Below, piece by piece: positions 6,721 to 12,491 of a DNA stretch of 12,491 bases. Position numbers and translations under genes: made by a program. Every line of letters starts with the position of its first letter. Position 1 is the first letter of the stretch. A model generated the notes under the pieces. It was not told where the DNA came from and made no database searches. It worked only from the letters and a program-made list of their open reading frames with translations. The DNA comes from a candidate division GN15 bacterium (lineage in GTDB: Bacteria > Zixibacteria > MSB-5A5 > GN15 > FEB-12), in the NCBI GenBank assembly GCA_014729205.1, contig WJKG01000208.1, forward strand, positions 1 through 12,491, given 5' to 3'.

Positions 6721-7629
6721 TCACTTACCTGTTAGGACTCGTTGTGCCTCACGATACCGTTCCGCGGAGGCCTGGACCGCCTCTTCCGGAAGCTCCGGCG
6801 CCGGCGGCTTCTTGTTCCAGCCACTTTCCGCCAGGTAGTCACGCACCGGCTGCTTGTCAAACGAAGGCTGACTCTTGCCAACCTCGTACTTGTCAACCGG
6901 CCAGAACCGACTGGAATCAGGCGACAACACCTCGTCGATCAGGATGAAACTACCACCCTTGAAACCAAATTCGAACTTCGTATCGGCGATGATTATCCCC
7001 TTGGTCAGCGCATACTCGGCCGCCTTGGTGTACACCGCCAGTGACTTCTCCCGGCACAACCGCGCCGTCTCCGGACCGATAATCTTCTCCAGTTCCTCGT
7101 AGCTGATATTCTCATCATGCCCATCATCGGCCTTGGTCGAGGGAGTGAAGATCGGTTCGGGGAGTTTCCCCGACTCCTGCAGATCAGGAGGGAACTCAAA
7201 CCCGTGAACGGTATTCGAGCCGTTTTCACGAGCCTTCTTGAGCTCCTTCCACATTGAACCCGAAATATACCCGCGGACGATACACTCGGCATTGACCCGA
7301 TCAGCTTTGGTCACAATCATCGAGCGCCCCTCGAGCTGATCCGAGTACTTCTTCAATGGCTCCGGGTACTCATTCAGGTCAGCTGTGATAAGATGATTGT
7401 CCACGATGTCTTTCAGGAAATCAAACCAGAAAAGCGACATCGCCGTGAGAACCTTTCCCTTGCCCGGGATGCCGTTGGGCATGACCACATCGAACGCCGA
7501 AATGCGGTCCGATGCCACAAAAAGCAGTGAATCGCCAAGATCGTAGATGTCACGTACCTTCCCGCGATTAAACAGCGGGTACTCCTTGATGTCGGTCTGC
7601 ATGACGACGTCAGTTGCTGCCTTGTTCAT
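6721..7629 (-). CDS. purC: Phosphoribosylaminoimidazole-succinocarboxamide synthase (SAICAR synthetase)
   Basis: ATP-dependent ligation of aspartate to CAIR, giving SAICAR in purine synthesis. The 302-residue product shows the family motifs in order: GKVRDIYDLGD near the start, SDRISAFDVVMPNGIPGKG, an ADRVNAECIVRGYISGSMWK region, PIFTPSTKADDGHDENIS, IADTKFEFG and LIDEVLSPDSSRFWP. The length matches the ~300-residue form (yeast Ade1-like) rather than the ~240-residue E. coli form. I chose the ATG at 7629, which has GAGG (7638-7635) 5 nt upstream; a GTG two codons earlier (7635) is also in frame. The start overlaps the end of purN by 20 nt and the stop is 4 nt from purH, indicating tight coupling. 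Confidence 0.98.
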   Translation of the reverse strand: MNKAATDVVMQTDIKEYPLFNRGKVRDIYDLGDSLLFVASDRISAFDVVMPNGIPGKGKVLTAMSLFWFDFLKDIVDNHLITADLNEYPEPLKKYSDQLEGRSMIVTKADRVNAECIVRGYISGSMWKELKKARENGSNTVHGFEFPPDLQESGKLPEPIFTPSTKADDGHDENISYEELEKIIGPETARLCREKSLAVYTKAAEYALTKGIIIADTKFEFGFKGGSFILIDEVLSPDSSRFWPVDKYEVGKSQPSFDKQPVRDYLAESGWNKKPPAPELPEEAVQASAERYREAQRVLTGK

Positions 7630-8224
7630 ACTCACCTCGTATTAGCTTGCTCAGGACGCGCGGATACAACTTGTGCTCCTGTTCGAGCACCCGGGCCGCC
7701 AGCGAATCCGGCGTATCGTCCGATTCAACCGGCACCCGAACCTGCTCCAGAATGCGCCCATTGTCGTAAATTTCGTCTACCAAATGTACTGTCGGACCGG
7801 ACTCCGTCTCACCCGCCGCCAGCACCGCCTCATGAACATGATGCCCGTACATGCCCTTGCCACCGTACTTCGGCAACAAAGCCGGGTGGATATTCACAAT
7901 CCGACCTGAATACGCTCTAACAACCTCAGCCGGGAGCAGTTTCAAATACCCGGCAAGGGCAATATAGTCAATCTCTCTCTCCGTCAACTTGCGCAAGAGA
8001 TCCTGCGCCGCCCCCTGAGCCGAATCGTACCGCTTGGGCATGTACACCCAGGTATCGATTCCCGCCTGCTCCGCCCGACGTAGACCGTACGCCTTCTTAC
8101 TGCTCGAAACCACCCAGACCACATCGCCGGCGAGAATCCCCGCTTTCTCGGCATCGATTAACGCCTGCAAGTTGCTGCCGCCACCGGATATGAACACCGC
8201 TATTCTGGCCCGACTATCCTTCAC
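7610..8224 (-). CDS. purN: Phosphoribosylglycinamide formyltransferase (GAR transformylase)
   Basis: Transfers a formyl group from 10-formyl-tetrahydrofolate to GAR, the third step of purine synthesis. The 204-residue product is of normal size. It has the phosphate-binding loop SGGGSNLQAL (13-22), LAGYLKLLP (90-98), and the catalytic trio N111 and H113 (in IVNIHPALLP) and D150 (in GPTVHLVDEIYDNG). KYGGKGMYGHHVHEAVL (119-135) is the conserved loop after the active site. It starts with GTG (8224-8222), which overlaps the gatB stop as GTGA; GAGGAG lies just upstream. The 3' end overlaps purC. The overlaps on both sides make it part of the gatB-purN-purC-purH unit. Confidence 0.98.
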   Translation of the reverse strand: MKDSRARIAVFISGGGSNLQALIDAEKAGILAGDVVWVVSSSKKAYGLRRAEQAGIDTWVYMPKRYDSAQGAAQDLLRKLTEREIDYIALAGYLKLLPAEVVRAYSGRIVNIHPALLPKYGGKGMYGHHVHEAVLAAGETESGPTVHLVDEIYDNGRILEQVRVPVESDDTPDSLAARVLEQEHKLYPRVLSKLIRGEYEQGSN

Positions 8225-9687
8225 TTCTCCTCCTCGTTCAGCCGCTGTTCCAGCAACCTGCGGGTTAACTGCACGTCAGCCCGACCCTTGGTGGCAGCCA
8301 TCACTTGTCCCACAAAGAACGTGAACAGCGCCGCCTTGCCTCGACGGTACAAAGCAACCTGCTCCGGGTGTGCTTCGATCACAGTCTCAACCACTCTCAG
8401 CAGCTCTTCCTCCGAATCGATCACCGCCAGCCGCAACCGGTCAATCACCCGCTCGGGTGACTCCACCCGCCTGCCGCTGCGCGACGCCGATAACATTTCC
8501 GCCAGTACCTGCCTGGCGCCGGCATTCGATACCTCGCCAGCCGTCACGGCATCGACCAGATGGGCGATATAATCGGGAGGAATCCCAATCGGGTCAAGCT
8601 CTCCCCGACCGATTTCCACCTCCGCCAACAGGACATTACTCAACCAGTTGGCCGCCGCCTGGGAATCCCGGGCGCGCTCCATCACCCGCTCAGCATAATT
8701 CGCGAGCACCCTCTCCGCACACAGGACCCGGCAATCGTAGTCACGAATACCGAACAGCCGACTCATCTGACGCTCGCGGTCCCGGGGCAACAGTGGCAGG
8801 TCCTGTGTTACCTCCCATAACCAGCGCTCGTCAACCACCAACTCCGGAATATCCGGCTCCGGAAAATAGCGGTAGTCCGGTGCCTGTTCCTTGGTCCGCA
8901 TCGTTCCCACCTCACCGCTGCGCTCATCGTAGTACAAGGTTGCCTGTTCAACCGTTTCCCCGGCTGCCACCAAACCCCGCTGACGCTCCATTTCCCGCTG
9001 CAGCGCCCGCTCTATAGCCTTGAAGGAATTGAGATTCTTCACCTCGGTCCGGTTCGCCGACAGCGTCCCGTCCGGTCGCCGTATGGAGATGTTCGCGTCG
9101 CACCGAAGCTGCCCCTTCTCCATATCCCCCTCGCAGACATCCAGATATCGCAGCGCCTGGCGGATCGATCGGACCACCGACGCCGCTGCCTGCGGGCTGG
9201 CCAGCTCCGGCTCCGTGACTATCTCCGCCAATGGCGCTCCGCACCGGTTATAGTCCACCTTGGTCTTATGTGTGGCATCATGCAGCAGCTTGCCCGCATC
9301 CTCCTCCAGGTGTACTCGTTGCAACCGACAACACCGCCAGTCACCATCTTCATCCACGTATGCTACCTCCCCGCCGGTGCCCAGCGGACGGTCATACTGC
9401 GTAATCTGATACCCCTTGGGAAGGTCTGGATAAAAGTAATTCTTGCGTGCAAACGCTGAGCGCTCCGCCACCATCCCCCCGAACGCGACAATCACCTGCG
9501 CGGCCAACCGCACCGCGGCCTCGTTGAGCACCGGCAACGCGCCCGGCAGGCCCAGACAAACGGGACAGGTCACGCTGTTGGGCGGTTGCCCGTAGCTGTT
9601 CGCACAGCCACAGAAGATCTTCGATTCCGTCGCCAGTTGTGCGTGGATCTCCAGCCCAATCACGGGCTGCAATTCGCTTGCGGACAT
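8221..9687 (-). CDS. gatB: Aspartyl/glutamyl-tRNA(Asn/Gln) amidotransferase subunit B
   Basis: tRNA-binding and kinase subunit of GatCAB. It activates the misacylated Glu-tRNA(Gln) or Asp-tRNA(Asn) with ATP and accepts ammonia from GatA. The 488-residue product begins SASELQPVIGLEIHAQL. It has the four zinc cysteines C26, C28, C41 and C44 (FCGC ... CPVC), the catalytic-core segment RKNYFYPDLPKGYQITQYD at 81-99, VDYNRCGAPLAEIVTEPEL at 144-162 and YRYFPEPD. The C-terminal YqeY-like tail has VGQVMAATKG. I chose the ATG at 9687 because GGAGAGG (9700-9694) is 6 nt upstream and a strong promoter sits just before it. The frame extends to a TTG at 9723, but that start would lie within the promoter. 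gatB does not directly follow gatA here: an alpha/beta hydrolase gene separates them. Confidence 0.98.
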   Translation of the reverse strand: MSASELQPVIGLEIHAQLATESKIFCGCANSYGQPPNSVTCPVCLGLPGALPVLNEAAVRLAAQVIVAFGGMVAERSAFARKNYFYPDLPKGYQITQYDRPLGTGGEVAYVDEDGDWRCCRLQRVHLEEDAGKLLHDATHKTKVDYNRCGAPLAEIVTEPELASPQAAASVVRSIRQALRYLDVCEGDMEKGQLRCDANISIRRPDGTLSANRTEVKNLNSFKAIERALQREMERQRGLVAAGETVEQATLYYDERSGEVGTMRTKEQAPDYRYFPEPDIPELVVDERWLWEVTQDLPLLPRDRERQMSRLFGIRDYDCRVLCAERVLANYAERVMERARDSQAAANWLSNVLLAEVEIGRGELDPIGIPPDYIAHLVDAVTAGEVSNAGARQVLAEMLSASRSGRRVESPERVIDRLRLAVIDSEEELLRVVETVIEAHPEQVALYRRGKAALFTFFVGQVMAATKGRADVQLTRRLLEQRLNEEEK

Positions 9688-9713
9688 TCCTTGCCTCTCC
9701 ACAATAAACTCGG

Positions 9714-9742
9714 AATATACCAATCACCCCAATCCGAGTCAA
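9714..9742 (-). promoter_or_regulatory. Strong sigma70-type promoter for gatB-purN-purC-purH-lipoprotein
   Basis: Minus-strand TTGACT (9742-9737) and TATATT (9719-9714) have an exact 17-bp spacer in the 76-bp gap between the hydrolase and gatB. Each hexamer is one base from consensus. The predicted start near 9707 gives a leader of about 20 nt carrying the GGAGAGG ribosome binding site. This also rules out the longer gatB start. I see no purine riboswitch or obvious operator in the short leader. Confidence 0.8.
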
Positions 9743-9763
9743 ACCCGCAACACGCCCCGGCGA

Positions 9764-10558
9764 TCAGCCACCCGGCGCAATTGTCTCAAGGAACTGTTTA
9801 ACCGATCGCTCGAACCGCTCTGGCGCCTCCAGGTTAATCATATGCCCCACATCCTCGAACACCTGCAGTCGAGAATTCGGCAAGCGTTTGTCCAGCTTGT
9901 GCGCCAGCGGTAGAAAAATCCTGTCCAGCGTGCCCGCCAGTAACAGCGTCGGCGTCTCAATCCGATGCACGTTCTGAAGGTCATTCGATTTCGGGTACTT
10001 GCCCCGCATCGGGTCCGCCCAGATCGCCCCCGAGTGCTCATCGATCATCCGCTGCATCAAATCGCGAATCCGTCGCTTCTCCGAGGTGTAGTAAGACAAC
10101 GTCGTACGCTTCCATTTCTCGCGCGCAGCCTCCAATCCCTTCTCGCGGGCAGCCTGGTCCACCAACTGGATCTTCTTGCCGACACCGTACCCCGCCGCCC
10201 CGGTGCTCACCAGCGTCATCGACCTGAGCCGCTCCGGGTACGCCAGCGCAAACCCGATCGCCGTCACGCCTCCCATCGACAATCCCACTACATGCGCTCG
10301 TTCCAGCCCGAGCGCATCGATGAATGCTCGCAAGTGCTCTACCCTATCGTCCCGACCGTAACCCGTGTCCGGTGTACTCGATTTGCCGTGCCCGAGCGCA
10401 TCATACGCAATGGCCCGCCAACCTCGCCCGAACACCTCCAGCTCGCACTCCCACTGGCGAATATCCAGCGTGAACCCATGCAGGAAGATAACTGGTTCCC
10501 CCTTGCCGTTCTCTTCGTAGTACAGCTTCAGTTCATTGGGGATCCTGGCATAGGGCAT
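9764..10558 (-). CDS. Alpha/beta-fold hydrolase
   Basis: Soluble 264-residue alpha/beta hydrolase with no signal peptide. The oxyanion-hole motif is HGF (27-29). The catalytic triad is visible: nucleophile S94 in GLSMGG, acid D212 in AGTLDRIF, and base H239 in DVGHMINLE. DALGHGKS (53-60) is the strand-4 loop typical of the family. A cap region of about 60 residues (125-190) is charged and helical. The fold and general size resemble 3-oxoadipate enol-lactonase (PcaD)-like and esterase/lactonase members, but no aromatic-degradation genes are nearby, so the substrate is unknown. The ATG directly abuts the gatA stop (TAAATG), with GAGG about 11 nt upstream, so it is translated from the gatA message. 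Its position between gatA and gatB is unusual. Confidence 0.93.
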   Translation of the reverse strand: MPYARIPNELKLYYEENGKGEPVIFLHGFTLDIRQWECELEVFGRGWRAIAYDALGHGKSSTPDTGYGRDDRVEHLRAFIDALGLERAHVVGLSMGGVTAIGFALAYPERLRSMTLVSTGAAGYGVGKKIQLVDQAAREKGLEAAREKWKRTTLSYYTSEKRRIRDLMQRMIDEHSGAIWADPMRGKYPKSNDLQNVHRIETPTLLLAGTLDRIFLPLAHKLDKRLPNSRLQVFEDVGHMINLEAPERFERSVKQFLETIAPGG

Positions 10559-11977
10559 TTATCGCAAATCCTCCAGTATCTGTGCAACTTCGAGCACCCG
10601 ATAGTCCTCCCACCGCTGACCGATGACCTGTACCCCAACCGGCAGGTTTTCATCTCGACTCCCAAACGGCACACTCACTGCCGGGAGCCCAGCCAGACTT
10701 GCCGGCACCGTCAGCAGATCAGCAGCGTACATTGCCGAGGGATCCTCTGCATACTCACCTCGCCGAAATGGCTCACTCGGCGCGGTCGGCATCACCACGA
10801 AATCAGCCTGCTCGAAAACGCTTCTAAACTGTTCGGCCGCGCGCTGCCTGGCGGCAGTGGCTCGATTGTAGAACTCATCCACATACCCCGCCGACAACGC
10901 ATGTGTCCCCAGCAAGATCCGTCGCTTAACCTCATCGCCAAGCGCCTCGCCACGAGACCGCTCATACATCTCGAGCAGTGTCTCCACGCGCTCGGCGCGG
11001 TACCCATAACGTACGCCATCATAGCGTGCCAGGTTCGATGATGCTTCCGCAGCCGCAATCAGATAGTACGCGGCCAGCGCATCCTCACCGAACGGCAATG
11101 ACACTTCCTCAACCCGGTGCCCCGCCGCCACCAATCGTGCGAGCGCTGCCTTGACAACAGCCGCCACCGATTCCGTCACCGGCGCCTCCAGCGACTCTTT
11201 CACTACCGCGAACTCATAGCGTGCGCCCTCTGCGGCACGTTGTGGCGCCTCTAGACCAGCGACCGCTGTCATATCATTCTCGTCCGATCCGGCTATCACC
11301 TCCAGCGCCAGCCTGAGGTCGTTCGCCGTCCGGGCCAGTGGCCCCACCTGGTCCATCGAGCTGGCAAAGGCCGCCAGGCCATAGCGAGACACCGCCCCAT
11401 ACGTCGGGCGAAAACCCATCACATCACAAAACGATGCCGGCTGGCGTATTGATCCCCCCGTATCACTGCCCAGCGCCAGTGGCACCATACCCGCCCCGAC
11501 CGCCGCGGCGGAACCACTTGAGGATCCCCCGGGCGACAACTCGTCCTGAACCGGATTCAGCGTTGGCCCAAAACGAGAATACTCACCGCTGGATCCCATC
11601 CCGAACTCATCGAGGTTCGTCTTGCCCACCAGAATCGCGCCCGCCGCCAGCATCCGACGTACCGTCATTGCCGTGTACGGCGGCATCCAGTCAGCCAGCA
11701 TCTGTGAACCGCAGGTGGTTGGGGCCGAGGCGACACAGATATTGTCCTTCACCGCCACCGGAACGCCCAGCAATGGACGGTCCAGCCCGATTCCGGCCGC
11801 GACCTCCTGATCGATCTGCCACGCTCGGCGTCGTGAGAGTTCTTCGCATGTTGTGATAAACGCGTTGAGACGTGCCCCTTCCCCCGCGATTCGCGTCAGC
11901 GACTGCTCCACCACCTCCGAGACCGAGATAGTGCGCTCGCGTACCTGCTGCACAATCTGTGTTGCCGAGTCGTTCAT
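10559..11977 (-). CDS. gatA: Aspartyl/glutamyl-tRNA(Asn/Gln) amidotransferase subunit A
   Basis: Glutaminase subunit of GatCAB, releasing ammonia from glutamine for tRNA amidation. The 472-residue amidase-signature enzyme shows the Ser-cisSer-Lys triad: Lys in VPVAVKDNI (about 77), the cis-Ser in SPGGSSSGSA (about 152) and the nucleophile Ser in GSDTGGSIRQPA (about 176). GKTNLDEFGMGSSGE, SSMDQVGP and the C-terminal GLPAVSVPFG and LPVGVQVIG are typical of GatA rather than general amidases. The ATG at 11977 is chosen; a TTG at 11986 is also in frame. Neither has a Shine-Dalgarno match, and a possible -10 box lies only 7 nt upstream. No gatC precedes it, although gatC-gatA-gatB is the common order. 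Confidence 0.97.
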   Translation of the reverse strand: MNDSATQIVQQVRERTISVSEVVEQSLTRIAGEGARLNAFITTCEELSRRRAWQIDQEVAAGIGLDRPLLGVPVAVKDNICVASAPTTCGSQMLADWMPPYTAMTVRRMLAAGAILVGKTNLDEFGMGSSGEYSRFGPTLNPVQDELSPGGSSSGSAAAVGAGMVPLALGSDTGGSIRQPASFCDVMGFRPTYGAVSRYGLAAFASSMDQVGPLARTANDLRLALEVIAGSDENDMTAVAGLEAPQRAAEGARYEFAVVKESLEAPVTESVAAVVKAALARLVAAGHRVEEVSLPFGEDALAAYYLIAAAEASSNLARYDGVRYGYRAERVETLLEMYERSRGEALGDEVKRRILLGTHALSAGYVDEFYNRATAARQRAAEQFRSVFEQADFVVMPTAPSEPFRRGEYAEDPSAMYAADLLTVPASLAGLPAVSVPFGSRDENLPVGVQVIGQRWEDYRVLEVAQILEDLR

Positions 11978-11984
11978 GTGCGCC

Positions 11985-12013
11985 AAAGTAGTACGCTATC
12001 GGCGCTCAGGCAA
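11985..12013 (-). promoter_or_regulatory. Possible promoter for gatA, placed for a leaderless transcript
   Basis: Minus-strand TTGCCT (12013-12008) and TACTTT (11990-11985) are 17 bp apart. The -10-like box ends 7 nt before the gatA ATG, so a start 7-8 nt downstream would fall on or next to the ATG. This agrees with the missing Shine-Dalgarno sequence. The -10 match is only moderate, so this is tentative. Confidence 0.4.
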
Positions 12014-12035
12014 TAGTCTATCTGCTGACAGTGCC

Positions 12036-12128
12036 TGTAGAGAGGGGCCGGTAGCCCTCCGCTCCTACGACGTGCTCTTGCAGAGACGCTATTTCTACTC
12101 GCGGCATACCTCCATCCCCGTCTCTACA
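12036..12128. repeat. Imperfect long inverted repeat (palindromic intergenic element)
   Basis: The ends carry TGTAGAGAGGGG (12036-12047, plus strand) and TGTAGAGACGGGG (12128-12116, minus strand). Further inward the arms also resemble each other: GGTAGCCCTCCGC against GGTATGCCGCG, then a TAC/TAG step and GTGCTC/GCGTCTC. The whole ~93 bp can thus be read as a degenerate palindrome centred near 12082. It lies in the gap upstream of gatA and contains no gene. It resembles palindromic repeat units (REP- or MITE-like), but only one copy is in the window. Confidence 0.4.
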
Positions 12129-12188
12129 CCACGCGCACATCAGGCGGCACAAACGGGGTGGCCCGAGCTGTCCAACACGGCTACAATA

Positions 12189-12229
12189 GAGAGGTAGCGC
12201 AGAATGCCAAAGGCGTTCTGCGTACTCTC
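12189..12229 (-). terminator. Strong stem-loop after the Gly-rich gene, possible terminator
   Basis: The core is an 11-bp stem (12198-12208 with 12212-12222; one G-T pair or mismatch depending on strand) closed by a 3-nt loop. It is extended by TA and GAGAG/CTCTC pairs with two single-base bulges, about 18 pairs in all. It begins about 60 nt after the stop of the Gly-rich gene. On the minus strand the bases after the stem are TATTGTAG, not a proper T-tract. Intrinsic termination is therefore uncertain, and RNA 3'-end protection is an alternative. Confidence 0.45.
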
Positions 12230-12291
12230 CCCCGTGTAATCTCTGGATAGAGCAGGAAACCAACAGCCTCCCGCGATCGAAGATACCCAGT

Positions 12292-12491
12292 CTACTCAAC
12301 CCGGCGCACATCGACAGCCAGACCTTGCGCCCCATGTCCAGTGCTGTCGCCACCCTGGCCCCCGAGGCCCGGCTGACCGTGGTAGAACTGCACATCGGTG
12401 AGCTGCGGCGCCTGAGTGCTTGAATATGCAATGCCGACACACCAGCCGCCGGCGCCACCGCCGCCGCGACCTCCTGTGCCACCATCACCGC
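12292..12491 (-). CDS. C-terminal fragment of a Gly-rich protein (cut by right window edge)
   Basis: From the window edge to a TAG at 12294-12292, one minus-strand frame is open for about 65 codons and gives a coherent low-complexity product. It starts GDGGTGGRGGGGAGGWCVGI, continues AYSSTQAPQLTDVQFYHGQ, then PGLGGQGGDSTGHGAQGLA, and ends VDVRRVE. The layout (Gly-Gly-x repeat, a short hydrophobic segment with a Thr/Ser-Pro-type stretch, then another Gly-Gly-x run to the C-terminus) recalls the ends of Gly-rich surface or secreted proteins of myxobacteria and related groups, often parallel beta-helix or repeat proteins. The function cannot be named from the fragment. A competing minus-strand frame (12018-12488) has a Cys/Arg/Trp-rich product that does not look like a protein, so I prefer this one. 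Confidence 0.6.
   Translation of the reverse strand, partial: GDGGTGGRGGGGAGGWCVGIAYSSTQAPQLTDVQFYHGQPGLGGQGGDSTGHGAQGLAVDVRRVE

Noticed and set aside
5997..6947. 316-residue plus-strand open frame
   Set aside because: Antisense to purH and purC, which have full family motifs; the product is Arg/Leu-rich with no recognisable domain.
9688..9723. Longer gatB start (TTG at 9723, 12 extra residues)
   Set aside because: The extra codons overlap the promoter -10 box, whereas the ATG at 9687 has an ideally spaced GGAGAGG and matches the family N-terminus.
9965..11041. 358-residue plus-strand open frame
   Set aside because: It lies antisense to the clear gatA and hydrolase genes. The product is His/Arg/Pro-rich without motifs, typical of the opposite strand of a GC-rich gene.
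12018..12488. 156-residue minus-strand open frame upstream of gatA
   Set aside because: The product is Cys/Arg/Ser-rich with no domain-like pattern, and it runs through the hairpin and inverted repeat. The other minus-strand frame at 12292-12491 gives a coherent Gly-rich protein end instead.
1..12491. CRISPR array, insertion sequence, phage or toxin-antitoxin/defence system
   Set aside because: No spaced direct repeats, transposase or integrase motifs, or defence-type domains were seen; nearly all of the window is housekeeping genes.

Overview
Every gene I can support in this window lies on the minus strand, so the genes read from high to low coordinates. The window looks like bacterial core-genome sequence, moderately GC-rich, densely packed, with short overlaps and operon-like runs. 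It is from a double-membrane bacterium, judging by a lipoprotein and an MlaE-like permease start. It also has a GatCAB amidotransferase (used where Asn-tRNA and/or Gln-tRNA is made indirectly). The phylum cannot be fixed by eye. The gene mix and the Gly-rich surface-type protein would fit an FCB-group or deltaproteobacteria-like lineage (Zixibacteria is one guess), but this is weak inference.

Layout in transcription order: (1) 12491-12292, the C-terminal ~65 residues of a Gly-rich protein, entering from outside the window. (2) 12291-11978, a non-coding gap of about 300 bp with a strong stem-loop (12189-12229), an imperfect ~93-bp inverted repeat (12036-12128) and a possible promoter placed for a leaderless gatA. 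(3) gatA followed immediately by an alpha/beta hydrolase. (4) A clear sigma70-type promoter (9714-9742) driving gatB-purN-purC-purH and a small lipoprotein. (5) A gap with a second clear promoter (4226-4254) driving smg (DUF494)-coaC-coaB. (6) A third clear promoter (2439-2467) driving a family-4 uracil-DNA glycosylase, dnaB and the start of an MlaE-type permease cut by the left edge.

Functionally the window combines tRNA-dependent amidation (GatA, GatB; no GatC here), three de novo purine steps (PurN, PurC, PurH), coenzyme A synthesis (CoaC, CoaB), base-excision repair (UDG), replication (DnaB) and envelope lipid transport (MlaE-like).

The most interesting point is the coaC/coaB junction. 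Usually these are one CoaBC protein. Here they are two reading frames joined at a run of ten A residues, directly before an ATGA stop/start overlap. One extra A in the transcript, or a -1 ribosomal slip on the run, would fuse them in frame into a normal-length CoaBC. I see no CRISPR array, insertion sequence, phage gene, tRNA or rRNA.
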